DNA of 64,000 nt from Acidisoma cellulosilyticum (GCF_020621385.1 NZ_JAESVA010000005.1:310001-374000); one strand, 5' to 3'; positions 44,851-56,821 are shown, counted from the first letter of the stretch. The notes: generated by a model from the letters alone, not told the origin. A program made the numbers and translations.

Positions 44851-47277
44851 GTGAGTGAGAATGAAGTGAAGGAAGAGCAGAGGCCTGTTGAAGGCCGCAT
44901 GCCTGTCCTACCGCTGCGGGACATCGTGGTGTTTCCGCATATGATCGTGCCGCTCTTCGTGGGACGCGAGAAATCCGTCCGCGCGCTGGAGGCGGTCGCC
45001 AAGGAAGGCAAGCAGATCCTCCTCGTCGCGCAGAAAAACGCGGCGCAGGATGATCCGACGGCAGACGATATCTATCGCGTCGGCACGGTCTCCACGATCC
45101 TGCAGCTGCTGAAACTGCCGGACGGCACCGTGAAGGTGCTGGTCGAAGGCTCCAGCCGCGCGACCGTGACGCGCTTCACCGAGGTCGATAATTTCTTCGA
45201 GGCCGAGGTCGAGCCCTTGGCGGAGGAATTGGGCGACCCGAAGGAGCTGGAAGCGCTCGGCCGCACGGTCGTCGGCCAGTTCGAGCAGTATATCAAGCTC
45301 AACAAGAAGATCGCCCAGGAAGTCCTGGTCTCGCTGAACCAGATCGACGACTCGGGCAAGCTGGCCGATACGGTCGCCAGCCACCTCACGCTCAAGATCG
45401 CCGAGAAGCAGGAACTGCTGGAAACCCGCGTCGTCGGCGACCGGCTGGAACGGCTCTTCGCCCATATGGAGAATGAGATCGGCGTTCTGCAGGTGGAAAA
45501 GCGCATCCGTAACCGCGTGAAGCGGCAGATGGAGAAGACCCAGCGCGAATACTATCTGAACGAGCAGCTCAAGGCGATCCAGAAGGAACTCGGCGAGGGC
45601 GAGGACGGCAAGGACGAGACGGCGGAGATCGAAGAGAAGATCCGCACGACCAAACTGTCCAAGGAAGCCCGCGAAAAGGCTCTGGGCGAGCTGAAGAAGC
45701 TCCGCACGATGAGCCCGATGAGCGCGGAAGCGACCGTCGTGCGCAATTACCTGGATTGGATTCTGTCCATCCCCTGGAAGAAGCGCAGCAAGATAAAGTC
45801 TGACCTCGATGGTGCGGAAAAGGTGCTCAATGACGAGCACTACGCCATGGAGAAGATCAAGGAACGCATCCTGGAATATCTGGCGGTGCAGGTCCGCAGC
45901 CAGAAGCTGAAGGGTCCGATCCTTTGCCTCGTTGGGCCGCCGGGTGTGGGTAAGACCTCGCTCGCCAAATCGATCGCGCATGCCACGGGCCGTAACTTCG
46001 TCCGCATGTCGCTGGGCGGCGTGCGGGACGAGGCGGAAGTGCGCGGCCATCGCCGGACCTATATCGGCTCGATGCCGGGCAAGGTCATCCAGGGCATGAA
46101 GAAGGCCAAGACCTCCAACCCGCTGTTCCTGCTCGACGAGATCGACAAGCTGGGCGCCGACTGGCGCGGTGACCCGAGTTCGGCTCTGCTGGAAGTGCTG
46201 GACCCGGAGCAGAATGCCACCTTCGCGGATCATTACCTGGAGGTCGATTACGACCTGTCGGACGTGATGTTCGTGACGACGGCGAATAGCCTGCGCATGC
46301 CGCAGCCGCTGCTGGACCGCATGGAGATCATCCGCATCCCCGGTTACACCGAGGATGAGAAGATCGAGATCGCCAAGCGTCATCTCGTGCCGAAACAGGG
46401 TCAGGCCCATAACCTGAAGAAGGATGAGTGGTCGGTCGCCGATGAGGCGCTGCGCGATCTGGTCCGCTACTACACGCGGGAAGCCGGCGTCCGCAGTCTG
46501 GAGCGTGAGATCGCCAATCTCGCCCGCAAGGCGGTGAAGGAGATCGTCACCGGCAAAGCCACCAAGGTCGATTTCACGGCGGAAAATCTTGAGACCTATG
46601 CCGGCGTGAAGAAGTTCCATTACGGCGAGGCCGAGTCGGAAGACATGGTCGGTGTCGTGACGGGCCTGGCCTGGACGGAAGTCGGCGGCGAGATCCTGAC
46701 CATCGAAAGTGTGCTGCTGCCCGGCAAGGGTGGCGTGAAGCAGACCGGCAAGCTCGGCGACGTGATGCAGGAGAGTGTGGCGGCCGCCATCAGCTACGTG
46801 CGCAGCCGGTCCATCACCTTCGGCATCAAGCCGACGCTGTTCGAGAAGCGGGACATCCATGTCCATGTGCCGGAAGGCGCGACACCGAAGGATGGTCCGT
46901 CCGCCGGTATCGCGATGGCGACCTCCATCGTCAGCGTGCTGACGGGCATTCCGGTGCGGCGCGATGTCGCCATGACGGGCGAGATCACGCTGCGCGGCCG
47001 AGTCCTGCCGATCGGCGGATTGAAGGAAAAACTGCTCGCGGCGCTGCGTGCCGGGATCACGACGGTCTTCATTCCGAAGGAAAACGAGAAGGACCTGGCG
47101 GAAATTCCCGATAATGTGAAGAAGGGCATCAAGATCATACCCGTTTCACATGTGGACGATGTGATCAGCCAGGCGCTGGCAAGAAAGCCGGAGCCTATCG
47201 AATGGTCCGAGCCTGATGAGGACGCGATTCCCGCGAAATCGGAAGCGTCCGCGAAGGCGCCGCTTCTGCCCCATTAA
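44851..47277 (+). CDS. lon: ATP-dependent Lon protease
   Basis: 808 residues, starting at a GTG with a near-perfect AAAGGAGG site. N-terminal LON substrate domain ([15 protein letters not shown], 20-34), AAA+ module with Walker [10 protein letters not shown] near 365 and a Walker [11 protein letters not shown], and the protease domain with Ser684 (DGPSAGIA) and Lys727 (GGLKEKL). Follows clpX by 59 bases. A strong terminator lies after it. Confidence 0.97.
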   Translation: MSENEVKEEQRPVEGRMPVLPLRDIVVFPHMIVPLFVGREKSVRALEAVAKEGKQILLVAQKNAAQDDPTADDIYRVGTVSTILQLLKLPDGTVKVLVEGSSRATVTRFTEVDNFFEAEVEPLAEELGDPKELEALGRTVVGQFEQYIKLNKKIAQEVLVSLNQIDDSGKLADTVASHLTLKIAEKQELLETRVVGDRLERLFAHMENEIGVLQVEKRIRNRVKRQMEKTQREYYLNEQLKAIQKELGEGEDGKDETAEIEEKIRTTKLSKEAREKALGELKKLRTMSPMSAEATVVRNYLDWILSIPWKKRSKIKSDLDGAEKVLNDEHYAMEKIKERILEYLAVQVRSQKLKGPILCLVGPPGVGKTSLAKSIAHATGRNFVRMSLGGVRDEAEVRGHRRTYIGSMPGKVIQGMKKAKTSNPLFLLDEIDKLGADWRGDPSSALLEVLDPEQNATFADHYLEVDYDLSDVMFVTTANSLRMPQPLLDRMEIIRIPGYTEDEKIEIAKRHLVPKQGQAHNLKKDEWSVADEALRDLVRYYTREAGVRSLEREIANLARKAVKEIVTGKATKVDFTAENLETYAGVKKFHYGEAESEDMVGVVTGLAWTEVGGEILTIESVLLPGKGGVKQTGKLGDVMQESVAAAISYVRSRSITFGIKPTLFEKRDIHVHVPEGATPKDGPSAGIAMATSIVSVLTGIPVRRDVAMTGEITLRGRVLPIGGLKEKLLAALRAGITTVFIPKENEKDLAEIPDNVKKGIKIIPVSHVDDVISQALARKPEPIEWSEPDEDAIPAKSEASAKAPLLPH

Positions 47278-47306
47278 TCGGCTGGTTTTCTACAGAAACG
47301 TGACTG

Positions 47307-47340
47307 AAAAAGGCGGCGGGTGACTATCCGCCGCCTTTTT
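47307..47340 (+). terminator. Rho-independent terminator after lon
   Basis: AAAAAGGCGGCGG and its complement form a 13-base stem with an 8-base loop, ending in TTTTT. Placed 30 bases after the lon stop. Confidence 0.95.
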
Positions 47341-47523
47341 CCTGCCCTATGGCATCTTTAGGCACAAAACATGGCTTGCCAGCTTGTGCTGCAAGCCCAA
47401 GACGCTTCCGGCTTGTGCCGATGTCGGTACGAACCGTTGGTTGGTAGCCCGCAGACACCCGGACCCAGATGCCCGGGGATTCCACGTCGTGGGTTTGATT
47501 TTTTGAGAACAGGGAGTTCGAGC

Positions 47524-47793
47524 GTGAACAAAAATGATTTGATCGCGGCGGTTGCGGAAGCGACCGATCTCTCCCGCGCTAAGGCCGGTGAGGTTGTGGA
47601 CGCGGTTTTCGCCAAGATCACGGAAGGGCTGAAGTCCTCTGAAGTGCGTCTGGTCGGTTTCGGCAACTTCGTGACCGCCCATCGCAAGGCCGGCACGGGT
47701 CGCAATCCCCGCACCGGTGAGGAGATCGCCATTCCGGCTTCTACCTCCGTGCGCTTCAAGCCCGGCAAGGCTCTGAAGGACTCGCTGAACTAA
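47524..47793 (+). CDS. hupB: HU-family DNA-binding protein
   Basis: 89 residues from the GTG at 47524 (GGGAG upstream). MNKNDLIAAVAEATDLSRAK start, VRLVGFGNFVTAHRKAGTGRNPRTGEEI, whose arm contacts the DNA minor groove, and VRFKPGKALKDSLN. A nucleoid protein. In-frame sequence upstream of the GTG is the post-lon leader. Confidence 0.96.
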   Translation: MNKNDLIAAVAEATDLSRAKAGEVVDAVFAKITEGLKSSEVRLVGFGNFVTAHRKAGTGRNPRTGEEIAIPASTSVRFKPGKALKDSLN

Positions 47794-47966
47794 TCAGGCG
47801 CTTCACCCCGCCTTTGCGCCCTTGTGCCAAGGGTTGCTCTGACGGGGCGGTTTGACGTCAAGCTTAAGCCGCCGGGTGGTGGAGTGATCCCCGCCGGCGG
47901 CCTGGTTTGGGATCGAAGTCCGGTCTTGATTGGCCGGGCACAGAGATCCCGGACGATAAGGCAAAG

Positions 47967-48004
47967 CCCGATGCGTCCAGCGCACTTGTGCTGCATGCAT
48001 CGGG
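47967..48004. other. nested hairpin between hupB and tRNA-Val
   Basis: CCCGATGC and GCATCGGG enclose a smaller GCAC-TT-GTGC hairpin. It lies 174 bases after hupB, far for a terminator, and without a T-run. No recognised ncRNA. Reported as an unassigned structure. Confidence 0.35.
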
Positions 48005-48079
48005 ACGCTACCCGGTCTCCCATTCCTTGATTGCTTGATCGGATGGCCTTGCCGCCGATCTTTGCTTGGTTCGACTAGC

Positions 48080-48154
48080 GGGCGGTTAGCTCAGCGGTAG
48101 AGCGTCTCGTTTACACCGAGAGGGCCGGCGGTTCGAATCCGTCACCGCCCACCA
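48080..48154 (+). tRNA. tRNA-Val (anticodon UAC)
   Basis: 75 bases with CCA encoded. Acceptor arms GGGCGGT and ACCGCCC pair fully; anticodon stem TCTCG/CGAGA encloses TTTACAC, giving UAC. The T-arm GGCGG-TTCGAAT-CCGTC has one G-U pair. Confidence 0.96.
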
Positions 48155-48436
48155 GTCCTTATCCAGTCCTTTTCCATCTGCATGTTTACTGTCCACAGCG
48201 CGCGCGGTCTTTCGCGTTGGCTTTGATCGCGGAGACAGGGCCGGAAAAGCCCGTTTCAGGCGGGCCGGGCAGGGGCCGACACGGCATCCACGCGAATCAC
48301 GGAATATGCGTCAACTTGATGTCAACGCCCAAAGGCAGGATGGCGGCTATCTCCGCCAGCTGAGCAGAACGGCGTTTTTCCGGGGTTTGCGCGCTTGACG
48401 CTGTCAGGCCAGCGGGTTAATTCCCCTCCCGTCGCT

Positions 48437-48513
<77 letters not shown>

Positions 48514-48768
48514 GTGGCGACAATCTTCCCCTTCATAAATCAATCTGTCATCATCGAAAAAGCCAAGGGTCCCCCTGGCTTTTCGGTGCGTTTGGTGCAT
48601 GTTTTGCCATGCCTTGCGGCTGGGTGTGCCATGATTACAAGTCTTTCATGACAGTGGCTTAAGAGGGGTGGCGCGGCGCGGGCGGAGGGATTAGGGTCCC
48701 GTTCGCAAATGCGGCAAAGCGCTGCATAAGTGCTCTGCCTATTCTGGCTTTCGACCGAGGAGATGAAG

Positions 48769-49134
48769 GTGCAACCTCTGCTTTCGCAGTACTGGCCCAT
48801 TCTGATCTTTGGAGCGATCGCCGCGGTGATCGCCGGTGCCATGATGGCAGGGGCGATGCTTGCCGCCCGCCAGAAGCCTTATGCCGAAAAACTGTCTGCC
48901 TACGAATGCGGTTTCGAGCCGTTTGACGATGCGCGCCGCCGTTTCGACGTGCGCTTCTACCTCGTCTGCCTTCTCTTCATTATCTTCGACCTGGAAGTGG
49001 CCTTCCTCTTTCCCTGGGCCGTCAGCCTCTCGCATATCGGCATCATGGGTTTCCTGACCATGCTCGCCTTCCTGGCCGAGCTTGGGGTCGGCTATGTCTA
49101 CGCATGGCGCAAGGGCGCCCTGGATTGGGAGTGA
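48769..49134 (+). CDS. nuoA: NADH-quinone oxidoreductase subunit A
   Basis: 121 residues from the GTG 48769, about 6 bases after GAGGAG; an ATG at 48763 is in frame but directly abuts that site. Three membrane helices and the conserved loop [21 protein letters not shown] of complex I subunit A. First gene of the nuo operon. Confidence 0.94.
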   Translation: MQPLLSQYWPILIFGAIAAVIAGAMMAGAMLAARQKPYAEKLSAYECGFEPFDDARRRFDVRFYLVCLLFIIFDLEVAFLFPWAVSLSHIGIMGFLTMLAFLAELGVGYVYAWRKGALDWE

Positions 49135-49139
49135 CAGCG

Positions 49140-49712
49140 ATGAGCGGTTCAATGTCCGGCGATACCGGAACCGAGCTCGTCTGGAACGGGCGTGAGCTGC
49201 CGCCGGGGCCGGATCAGGACGCGGTGATGAAGGCCATTACCGGTGAGATCACCGGCAAGGGCTTCGTCGTCGGCAATCTGGACAGGATCGTCAATTGGGC
49301 GCGCACCGGCAGCCTTTGGCCGATGACCTTCGGCCTGGCCTGCTGCGCGGTCGAGATGATCCACGCCTATATGCCGCGCTACGATCTTGACCGTATGGGC
49401 GTCATCCCGCGCGCCTCTCCCCGCCAGAGCGACGTCATGATCGTCGCCGGCACGCTGACCAATAAAATGGCCCCGGCGCTGCGCAAGCTCTACGACCAGA
49501 TGGCCGAGCCTCGCTACGTCATCTCCATGGGTAGCTGCGCCAATGGCGGCGGCTATTACCACTACTCCTACTCGGTGGTGCGCGGTTGCGACCGCATCGT
49601 GCCGGTGGACGTCTATGTCCCGGGCTGCCCGCCGACGGCCGAAGCCCTCGTCTACGGGATCATGCAATTGCAGAAGAAGATCCGCCGCACGGGGACCATC
49701 CTCCGTGGCTGA
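49140..49712 (+). CDS. nuoB: NADH-quinone oxidoreductase subunit B
   Basis: 190 residues; carries the N2 iron-sulfur cluster that reduces quinone. Cluster cysteines: Cys68-Cys69 (GLACCAVEM), Cys133 (GSCANGG) and Cys163 (PGCPP). ATG at 49140 has GGGAG 9 bases ahead. Confidence 0.97.
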   Translation: MSGSMSGDTGTELVWNGRELPPGPDQDAVMKAITGEITGKGFVVGNLDRIVNWARTGSLWPMTFGLACCAVEMIHAYMPRYDLDRMGVIPRASPRQSDVMIVAGTLTNKMAPALRKLYDQMAEPRYVISMGSCANGGGYYHYSYSVVRGCDRIVPVDVYVPGCPPTAEALVYGIMQLQKKIRRTGTILRG

Positions 49713-50352
49713 TACCCCTGAGACCGCACCGACCGAGGATCAGGTCCCTGTCGTTCTGACGCCGACCGAGGCGCTGTGCGCGGCTGTCGGCGGTCTGCAG
49801 CGCGTTCTCTCGGCCAAGATCGCCGTGGGGGAGATCGTCATCCGCACCGATCTCGCCTCGCTGCTTGAGCTGATGACGGTGCTGAAGGACGATCCGCGCT
49901 TCGCTTTCGAGCAGGTGATGGATATCTGCGGCGTCGATTGGCCGCAGAACGCCGAGCGGTTCGAGGTCGTCTACAATCTGCTCTCCGTCTCGCTGAACCA
50001 TCGCCTCCGCGTCATCGTGACGACGGACGGCGTGACCCCGGTTCCCTCCGTCTCCCATATCTGGGCGGTCGCGACCTGGTGGGAGCGTGAGGCCTGGGAC
50101 CTGTTCGGCATTCCCTTCTCGGGCCAAAGCGATCTGCGCCGCATCCTCACCGATTACGGCTTCGTCGGGCATCCGATGCGGAAAGACTTTCCGCTCACCG
50201 GCTATGTCGAGGTCCGCTACGACGAGGAGCGCAAGCAGGTCGTCTATGAGCCGGTTAAGCTGGTTCAGGATTTCCGCCGCTTCGATTTCATCTCGCCCTG
50301 GGAAGGCATGACGACGCTTCCCGGTGACGAGAAAGCCCATCGGGAGGGCTGA
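49705..50352 (+). CDS. nuoC: NADH-quinone oxidoreductase subunit C
   Basis: 215 residues from the GTG 49705, overlapping nuoB by 8 bases. The family motif is [21 protein letters not shown] and [21 protein letters not shown]. An acidic leader of about 30 residues ([11 protein letters not shown]) precedes the conserved domain. Separate from nuoD, unlike the fused nuoCD of E. coli. Confidence 0.95.
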   Translation: MADTPETAPTEDQVPVVLTPTEALCAAVGGLQRVLSAKIAVGEIVIRTDLASLLELMTVLKDDPRFAFEQVMDICGVDWPQNAERFEVVYNLLSVSLNHRLRVIVTTDGVTPVPSVSHIWAVATWWEREAWDLFGIPFSGQSDLRRILTDYGFVGHPMRKDFPLTGYVEVRYDEERKQVVYEPVKLVQDFRRFDFISPWEGMTTLPGDEKAHREG

Positions 50353-50355
50353 GAC

Positions 50356-51582
50356 ATGAGCGAAACCGCCACCGTGTCGGAACACACGATCGTCAATCCT
50401 GAGACCCGCGTCATCGAGATCGACAGCCACGCGCTGAATTTCGGTCCCCAGCATCCGGCCGCCCATGGCGTGCTGCGCCTGATCCTGGAAATGGACGGCG
50501 AGGTCGTGGACCGCGCCGATCCGCATGTCGGGCTGCTGCATCGCGGCACCGAAAAGCTGATGGAATATCGGACCTATATCCAGAATATTCCTTATTTCGA
50601 CCGGCTCGATTATGTCAGCCCGATGGCACAAGAACAGTGCTATGTGATGGCGATCGAGAAGCTGCTGGGCATCGAAGCGCCGGAGCGCGCCGAGTGGATC
50701 CGCACGCTGTTCGCGGAAGTCACCCGCATCCTCAACCATCTGCTCAATGTCACCTCCTTCGCGCTCGATGTCGGCGCGACGACGCCGAGCCTTTGGGGCT
50801 ATGAGGTGCGCGAGCAACTGATGGAATTCCATGAAGCCGCGTCCGGCGCGCGCATGCATGCGAATTACATCCGTCCGGGTGGCGTCAATCGCGATCTGCC
50901 GGCGGGTCTGGAAGACCGGATGCTGGCCTGGTGCGATACCTTCCCGGGCTTTCTGGACGATATGGAAGGCCTGCTGACCGGCAATCGCATCTGGAAGCAG
51001 CGCACCGTCGATATCGGCATCGTCACGGCCGAGGAAGCCTTGAACTGGGGTTTCAGCGGTCCCAACCTGCGCGCCTCCGGCGTGCCGTGGGATCTGCGGC
51101 GCTCGCAGCCCTATTCCAAATACAGCGAAGTCGATTTCGATATTCCCGTCGCGCGCAACGGCGATTGCTATGATCGTTACCTGGTGCGCGTGCAGGAAAT
51201 GCGCGAGAGCCTGAAGATCATCCGCCAGTGCCTGACCAAGATGAAGCCCGGTCCGGTGCGCGTTTTGGACAATAAGTTCACGCCGCCTAATCGGGGTGAG
51301 ATGAAGCGGTCGATGGAAGCGCTGATCCATCACTTCAAGCTCTTCACCGAAGGCTTCCATGTGCCGGCGGGCGCGACCTATACGGCCATCGAAGCGCCCA
51401 AGGGCGAATTCGCGGTCTACCTGGTCGCGGACGGTACCAATAAGCCCTATCGCTGCAAGATCCGGCCCACGGGCTTTGCCCATCTGCAGGCCATGGACAA
51501 GATGGCCAAGGGCCACATGCTGGCCGACGCGGTCTCCATCATCGGGTCCATCGACCTCGTCTTCGGCGAAATCGACAGGTAA
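50356..51582 (+). CDS. nuoD: NADH-quinone oxidoreductase subunit D
   Basis: 408 residues, the 49-kDa subunit that forms the quinone site with Nuo[24 protein letters not shown] near residue 28 holds the conserved His, and [30 protein letters not shown] and the C-terminal [17 protein letters not shown] close the fold. Confidence 0.97.
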   Translation: MSETATVSEHTIVNPETRVIEIDSHALNFGPQHPAAHGVLRLILEMDGEVVDRADPHVGLLHRGTEKLMEYRTYIQNIPYFDRLDYVSPMAQEQCYVMAIEKLLGIEAPERAEWIRTLFAEVTRILNHLLNVTSFALDVGATTPSLWGYEVREQLMEFHEAASGARMHANYIRPGGVNRDLPAGLEDRMLAWCDTFPGFLDDMEGLLTGNRIWKQRTVDIGIVTAEEALNWGFSGPNLRASGVPWDLRRSQPYSKYSEVDFDIPVARNGDCYDRYLVRVQEMRESLKIIRQCLTKMKPGPVRVLDNKFTPPNRGEMKRSMEALIHHFKLFTEGFHVPAGATYTAIEAPKGEFAVYLVADGTNKPYRCKIRPTGFAHLQAMDKMAKGHMLADAVSIIGSIDLVFGEIDR

Positions 51583-51584
51583 TC

Positions 51585-52367
51585 ATGAGCTCTTCCCACG
51601 TTGCCGAGGTCGCGGAGCCGGCAAGCTTCGCTTTCGATGCCGCAAGCCTCGCCGAGATCGAGACGATCCTGAAGCGCTATCCGCCCGAGCGGAAGGCGAG
51701 CGCTGTCATTTTTCTGCTGTACGAAGTGCAGAAGCAGATGGCGCGTCACACCAATAGCGGCTGGGTGCCGCAGGTGGCGATGGATGTGGTCGCCGAGGTG
51801 CTGGATATGGCGCCGATCCGTGTCTACGAAGTCGCGACCTTCTACACGATGTTCAACCTCAAGCCGGTCGGCCGCTATCACCTGCAGGTCTGCACGACGA
51901 CGCCCTGCTGGCTGCGTGGGTCGGACGATGTCGTGGCTGCCTGCTTCAAGAAAACCGGCCTGTCGCATTTCGGCGAAGTCAGCGCCGACGGCCTCTTCAG
52001 CATGGCCGAGGTCGAATGCCTCGGCGCCTGCGTCAATGCGCCGATGATGCAGGTCAATAACGAATCCTATTACGAGGATCTCGACGGTCCGCGCACGGAA
52101 GCGCTGCTCGATGCCTTCCGTCGCGGCGAACCGCCGGCGGCGGGCCCGACCATCGATCGTCTGGGGTCGCAGGCCGAAGGCGGCCCGACGACCTTGACCC
52201 ATGCCGGTGAATTCTGGTCGCCGGAGAAATATGCCGTGGTGAAGCGCGAGCGGGCGGAAGCGGCCGAGCGCGCTGCCGCCGAGGCCGCCGCCGCTGAAGC
52301 CGCCGCGCAGGCGGCCGCCGCCGCCAATCCGCCGCCGGCAGATCCCGCTGCCAAGCCAGGAGCGTAA
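51585..52367 (+). CDS. nuoE: NADH-quinone oxidoreductase subunit E
   Basis: 260 residues; [2Fe-2S] N1a subunit. Cluster cysteines Cys103, Cys108 (CTTTPCWLRG), Cys145 and Cys149 (ECLGACVNAP). The conserved part ends near residue 180; the last 80 residues add a linker (WSPEKYAVVKRERAEAAER) and an Ala/Glu/Pro-rich tail (216-260), longer than the E. coli protein but known in alphaproteobacteria. Confidence 0.96.
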   Translation: MSSSHVAEVAEPASFAFDAASLAEIETILKRYPPERKASAVIFLLYEVQKQMARHTNSGWVPQVAMDVVAEVLDMAPIRVYEVATFYTMFNLKPVGRYHLQVCTTTPCWLRGSDDVVAACFKKTGLSHFGEVSADGLFSMAEVECLGACVNAPMMQVNNESYYEDLDGPRTEALLDAFRRGEPPAAGPTIDRLGSQAEGGPTTLTHAGEFWSPEKYAVVKRERAEAAERAAAEAAAAEAAAQAAAAANPPPADPAAKPGA

Positions 52368-52370
52368 GAC

Positions 52371-53699
52371 ATGGTCATGGCGCTTGAAGACAAGGACCGC
52401 ATCTTCACCAATATGCACGGTCAGCGGGATTGGGGGCTGGACGGCGCCCGCACGCGCGGCGATTGGGACGGCACCGCCGATATCATGGCGCGCGGCCGTT
52501 TTGCCGTGGTCGATGAGATCAAGGCGTCCGGCCTACGCGGCCGTGGCGGCGCAGGTTTCCCGTCCGGTCTGAAATGGTCCTTCATGCCGAAGGATCGCGG
52601 CGCGAAGCCGGCCTATCTCATCGTCAATTGCGATGAGAGCGAGCCCGGCACCTGCAAGGACCGCGAGATTTTGCGCAACGAACCGCATAAGCTGGTCGAG
52701 GGCTGTCTGCTCGCCGGTTTCGCGATGGGCGCGACCGCCGCCTATTGCTATATCCGCGGCGAATATCACCTGGAATATACGCGTCTGCAGGCAGCCGTAG
52801 AGCAGGCCTATGCGGCCGGCCTGATCGGCGAGAACGCTTCCGGCTCGGGCTATGATTTCGACGTCTTCGTGCATCGTGGTGCCGGCGCCTATATCTGCGG
52901 CGAAGAGACGGCGATGCTGGAAAGCCTCGAAGGCAAAAAGGGCATGCCGCGCTCCAAACCGCCTTTCCCGGCGGCGATGGGCCTGTACGGTCTGCCCTCG
53001 ACGGTCACGAATTGCGAGACGGTGGCGGTCGCGCCGACCATCATGCGCCGTGGCGCGCAATGGTTCGCGAGCTTTGGCCGCGACAAGAACCAGGGCACCA
53101 AGCTGTTCTGCATCTCGGGCCATGTGAACCGGCCCTGCACCGTCGAGGAATCGATGGGCATCACGATGCGCGAGCTGATCGACAAGCATGCCGGTGGCGT
53201 GCGCGGCGGCTGGGACAATCTTCTGGCGATCATTCCGGGCGGCGTCTCCGTCCCCATGATCACCAAGGACATGGCCGAAAAGGCGCTGATGGATTTCGAC
53301 AGCCTGCGCGAAATGCGCTCAGGGCTAGGCACCGGCGCCGTCATCGTGATGGACAAGTCAACCGATCTGATCAAGGCCATCGCGCGCATCTCGGCTTTCT
53401 ACAAGCATGAAAGCTGCGGCCAGTGTACGCCTTGCCGCGAAGGCACGGGCTGGATGATGCGGATCATGAACCGCATGGTCGAAGGCCGCGCCGAAGTCGA
53501 TGAGATCGACATGCTTGAGCAGGTCACCCGTCAGGTCGAAGGCCATACGATCTGCGCGCTGGGTGACGCGGCGGCCTGGCCTATTCAGGGCCTGATCCGG
53601 CATTTCCGCCCCGTGATGGAGGAGCGCATCGCCGCCTATAAGGCGGCGCGCGGCTTGTCTCCCACGGCCACGCAACCCATGGCGATCGCGGCGGAGTAG
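52371..53699 (+). CDS. nuoF: NADH-quinone oxidoreductase subunit F
   Basis: 442 residues; binds FMN, NADH and the N3 cluster. Glycine-rich NADH/FMN loop ([16 protein letters not shown], about 50-65), [26 protein letters not shown] and the [4Fe-4S] motif [16 protein letters not shown]. Ribosome site AGGAG before the ATG. Confidence 0.97.
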   Translation: MVMALEDKDRIFTNMHGQRDWGLDGARTRGDWDGTADIMARGRFAVVDEIKASGLRGRGGAGFPSGLKWSFMPKDRGAKPAYLIVNCDESEPGTCKDREILRNEPHKLVEGCLLAGFAMGATAAYCYIRGEYHLEYTRLQAAVEQAYAAGLIGENASGSGYDFDVFVHRGAGAYICGEETAMLESLEGKKGMPRSKPPFPAAMGLYGLPSTVTNCETVAVAPTIMRRGAQWFASFGRDKNQGTKLFCISGHVNRPCTVEESMGITMRELIDKHAGGVRGGWDNLLAIIPGGVSVPMITKDMAEKALMDFDSLREMRSGLGTGAVIVMDKSTDLIKAIARISAFYKHESCGQCTPCREGTGWMMRIMNRMVEGRAEVDEIDMLEQVTRQVEGHTICALGDAAAWPIQGLIRHFRPVMEERIAAYKAARGLSPTATQPMAIAAE

Positions 53700-53704
53700 C
53701 ACCG

Positions 53705-55759
53705 ATGACCAAGCTGACCATCGACGGGATTGAGGTCGAGGTTCCTGCCGGCTTCTCCGTGCTGCAGGCGGCGGAAGCCGCCGGAAAGGAAATCCCGCGC
53801 TTCTGCTTCCATGACCGGCTTTCGGTCGCCGCCAATTGCCGCATGTGCCTGGTGGAAGTGGAGAAGGCGCCGAAGCCCGTCGCCTCCTGCGCTTTCCCGG
53901 TGGGTGAGGGCATGGTGGTGAAGACCGACAGCCCGCTGGCCCGCAAGGCCCGTCGCGGCGTGATGGAATTCCTGCTCATCAACCATCCGCTGGATTGCCC
54001 GATCTGCGATCAGGGCGGCGAATGCGATCTGCAGGATCAGGCCATGGCCTATGGCCGTGACCATTCCCGCTATACCGAGGATAAGCGCGCGCAGCGCGAC
54101 AAGGACCTGGGGCCGCTCGTTCGCACCGTCATGACGCGCTGCATTCAGTGCACGCGCTGCATCCGCTTCGCGACCGAAATCGCGGGCGTGCCGGAACTGG
54201 GCGGTGTCTCGCGCGGCGAGAATATGGAAGTCACCACCTATGTGCAGAAGGCTCTGTCGTCGGAGCTGTCCGGCAATCTGGTCGATATCTGCCCGGTCGG
54301 CGCGCTGACCTCCAAACCCTATACGTTTAGCGCCCGGTCGTGGGAGCTGAAGAAGACCGACAGTATCGACGTGATGGACGCCGTCGGCTCCGCCATCCGC
54401 ATCGATACGCGCGGTCCGCAGGTCATGCGTATCCTGCCGCGCCTGAATGAGGACGTGAACGAGGAATGGCTGGCCGATAAGTCCCGCCATATCGTGGACG
54501 GTCTTACCCGTCGCCGGCTCGACAAGCCCTGGCTGCGCGTGGGCGGCAAGCTGCAGCCCGCGACCTGGGAAGAGGCCTTTCTCGCCATCGCCGGCCGCCT
54601 GAAGGATGTCGCCGGTGATCGTATCGGCGCGCTGGCGGGTGACCTCGCCGATGCCGAGAGCATGCTGGCGCTGAAGGACCTGCTCGCCTCGCTCGGCTCC
54701 CGCAACGTCGATGCCCGTCAGGGCGGTGCCGCTTTCGACACCAGCCGCCGTGATTTTTATCTGTTCAACAGCACCATCGCCGGCATCGAAGAGGCTGACG
54801 CGCTGCTGCTGATCGGCACCAATCCGCGTCACGAGGCGCCGATCCTCAATGCCCGTATCCGCAAGCGCTGGCGCCAGAACCGCCTTCCCGTCGGTGTTAT
54901 CGGCCAGGCGGCCGATCTGACCTATCCGTCCGAGATCCTGGGCGCCGGCCCCGACGCGATCACCGCGCTGCTCGACGGCAGCCACGCTTTCGCGGACGTG
55001 CTCGCCGGTGCGGCCAAGCCGATGATCGTGGTGGGTGAGGGGGCTTTGCAGGGTCCCGGTGGTGCAGCCGTTCTGGCCGCCGCCTGGGCCTTGGCTGAAA
55101 AAGTCGGTGGCTTCGTCGAAGGCTGGCACGGTTTCAACGTGCTGCATCGGGCCGCGGCCCGTGTCGGCGCGCTCGACCTCGGCTTCGTGCCGGCAGCCGG
55201 TGCCAAGGATTGGGCCAGCATGGTCGCCGGTGGCGTCGATGTGCTTTGGCTGCTCGGTGCCGATGAATTCGCGGCCAGCGCCATCGCGCCGGAAACCTTC
55301 GTCATCTATCAGGGCCATCACGGTGATCGCGGTGCGGCCCGCGCCGATGTCATTCTGCCGGGCGCCGCTTACACTGAAAAGAGCGGCACCTACGTCAATA
55401 CCGAAGGCCGCGTGCAGTGCATTCAGCCGGCGACCTTCCCGGTGGGTGATGCCAAGGAAGATTGGCGCATCCTGCGCGCCTTCAGCGCGGTGATCGGCAA
55501 GACCTTGCCCTATGACAGCATCGCCGCCCTCCGCGCGCGTCTGGTCGCCGTCAACCCGATCTTCGGCACCGTTGATACCTTCACGCGACTGGCGACGACA
55601 GATAAGACCGGCCCGGTTAATACCGGTGCGGCGCTGAGCAGCGCGCCTTTCGCGATTGCCATCGCCGATTACTACCAGACCGATCCGATCAGCCGCGCGA
55701 GCCCGACCATGCAAGCTTGTACTGAGACCTACGTCCCCGTTCTGCAGGCGGCGGAGTAA
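53705..55759 (+). CDS. nuoG: NADH-quinone oxidoreductase subunit G
   Basis: 684 residues, the short alphaproteobacterial/mitochondrial (75-kDa) form. N-terminal [2Fe-2S] ferredoxin (RFCFHDRLSVAANCRMCLVEV), His-Cys3 cluster (NHPLDCPICDQGGECDLQDQ), CIQCTRCIRFATE and VDICPVGALTSKPY 4Fe-4S ligands, then a molybdopterin-oxidoreductase-like domain without the cofactor. Confidence 0.97.
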   Translation: MTKLTIDGIEVEVPAGFSVLQAAEAAGKEIPRFCFHDRLSVAANCRMCLVEVEKAPKPVASCAFPVGEGMVVKTDSPLARKARRGVMEFLLINHPLDCPICDQGGECDLQDQAMAYGRDHSRYTEDKRAQRDKDLGPLVRTVMTRCIQCTRCIRFATEIAGVPELGGVSRGENMEVTTYVQKALSSELSGNLVDICPVGALTSKPYTFSARSWELKKTDSIDVMDAVGSAIRIDTRGPQVMRILPRLNEDVNEEWLADKSRHIVDGLTRRRLDKPWLRVGGKLQPATWEEAFLAIAGRLKDVAGDRIGALAGDLADAESMLALKDLLASLGSRNVDARQGGAAFDTSRRDFYLFNSTIAGIEEADALLLIGTNPRHEAPILNARIRKRWRQNRLPVGVIGQAADLTYPSEILGAGPDAITALLDGSHAFADVLAGAAKPMIVVGEGALQGPGGAAVLAAAWALAEKVGGFVEGWHGFNVLHRAAARVGALDLGFVPAAGAKDWASMVAGGVDVLWLLGADEFAASAIAPETFVIYQGHHGDRGAARADVILPGAAYTEKSGTYVNTEGRVQCIQPATFPVGDAKEDWRILRAFSAVIGKTLPYDSIAALRARLVAVNPIFGTVDTFTRLATTDKTGPVNTGAALSSAPFAIAIADYYQTDPISRASPTMQACTETYVPVLQAAE

Positions 55760-55768
55760 GAGACGGTC

Positions 55769-56773
55769 ATGGGTTTCTTCTCCACCATTCTGGGCCAGAT
55801 CATCCTCGCGGCCCTTGAGACGCTGGCGGTGCTTGTCCCGCTGCTGATGATCGTGGCTTACGCCACTTACGGCGAACGCCGCGTGATGGCGGCCATGCAG
55901 CTGCGCAAAGGGCCGAATGTCGTCGGCCCCTTCGGTCTGTGGCAGCCCTTCGCCGACGCCGTCAAAATGGTGATGAAGGAAACCATCGTGCCGAGCGGCG
56001 CGAACCGGGTTCTGTTCATGATCGCGCCGATGCTGACCTTCGGCCTTGCCATGGTCGCCTGGGCCGTGGTGCCGACCGGCAACCACCTGGCGGTCGCCAA
56101 TATCAATGTCGGTATTCTGTATCTTTTCGCGATCAGCTCGCTCGGCGTCTACGGCATCATCATCGCCGGCTGGGCGTCCAATTCCAAATACGCCTTCCTC
56201 GGTGCGCTGCGCTCGGCCGCGCAGATGGTCAGCTACGAAGTCTCCATCGGCTTCGTCATGGTCTGCGTCCTGCTGTGCGTCGGCAGCCTGAACCTGAACG
56301 ACATCGTGCGCGCGCAGAACGGTCTCTGGTTCTGCATTCCGCTTTTCCCGATGTTCATCGTCTTCTTCATCTCGGGCCTGGCCGAATGTAACCGCGTGCC
56401 CTTCGACTTGGCGGAAGGCGAGAGCGAGATCGTCGCGGGCTTCATGGTGGAATATTCCTCCATGAGCTACGCCATGTTCTTCCTCGGCGAATACGCGAAT
56501 ATGACGCTGATGAGTGCGATGACCTCCATCCTGTTCCTGGGTGGGTGGATGTCGCCGGTGCCGTTCCTGGCCTTCATTCCCGGACCGATCTGGCTGATCC
56601 TCAAGATCTGCTTCGTCATGTTCGTCTTCATCTGGGTGCGCGCGACTTTCCCGCGCTTCCGGTATGACCAGCTGATGCGTCTGGGCTGGAAGGTCTTCCT
56701 GCCGCTGTCGATCGGCTGGATGGTGCTGACCGCCGCCGCGCTCGAAATCTTCGGATGGCTGCCCCATGGCTGA
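55769..56773 (+). CDS. nuoH: NADH-quinone oxidoreductase subunit H
   Basis: 334 residues, eight or so membrane helices; links the quinone chamber to the membrane arm. [44 protein letters not shown] and [22 protein letters not shown] are the family's quinone-site motifs. Confidence 0.97.
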   Translation: MGFFSTILGQIILAALETLAVLVPLLMIVAYATYGERRVMAAMQLRKGPNVVGPFGLWQPFADAVKMVMKETIVPSGANRVLFMIAPMLTFGLAMVAWAVVPTGNHLAVANINVGILYLFAISSLGVYGIIIAGWASNSKYAFLGALRSAAQMVSYEVSIGFVMVCVLLCVGSLNLNDIVRAQNGLWFCIPLFPMFIVFFISGLAECNRVPFDLAEGESEIVAGFMVEYSSMSYAMFFLGEYANMTLMSAMTSILFLGGWMSPVPFLAFIPGPIWLILKICFVMFVFIWVRATFPRFRYDQLMRLGWKVFLPLSIGWMVLTAAALEIFGWLPHG

Positions 56774-56821
56774 GTTTCATAAAGCCAGCTTGGCTGCGAC
56801 GACTAAAAGGGGAATGGAATA

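Noticed and set aside
44908-46866. A 652-codon minus-strand frame opposite lon
   Set aside because: Same cause; lon is intact with all motifs, the antisense product has none.
53636-56767. A 1043-codon open frame on the minus strand opposite nuoG and nuoH
   Set aside because: Shadow frame from high GC: it is antisense to two perfectly recognisable complex I genes and its product is a His/Arg/Asp-rich string without domains.
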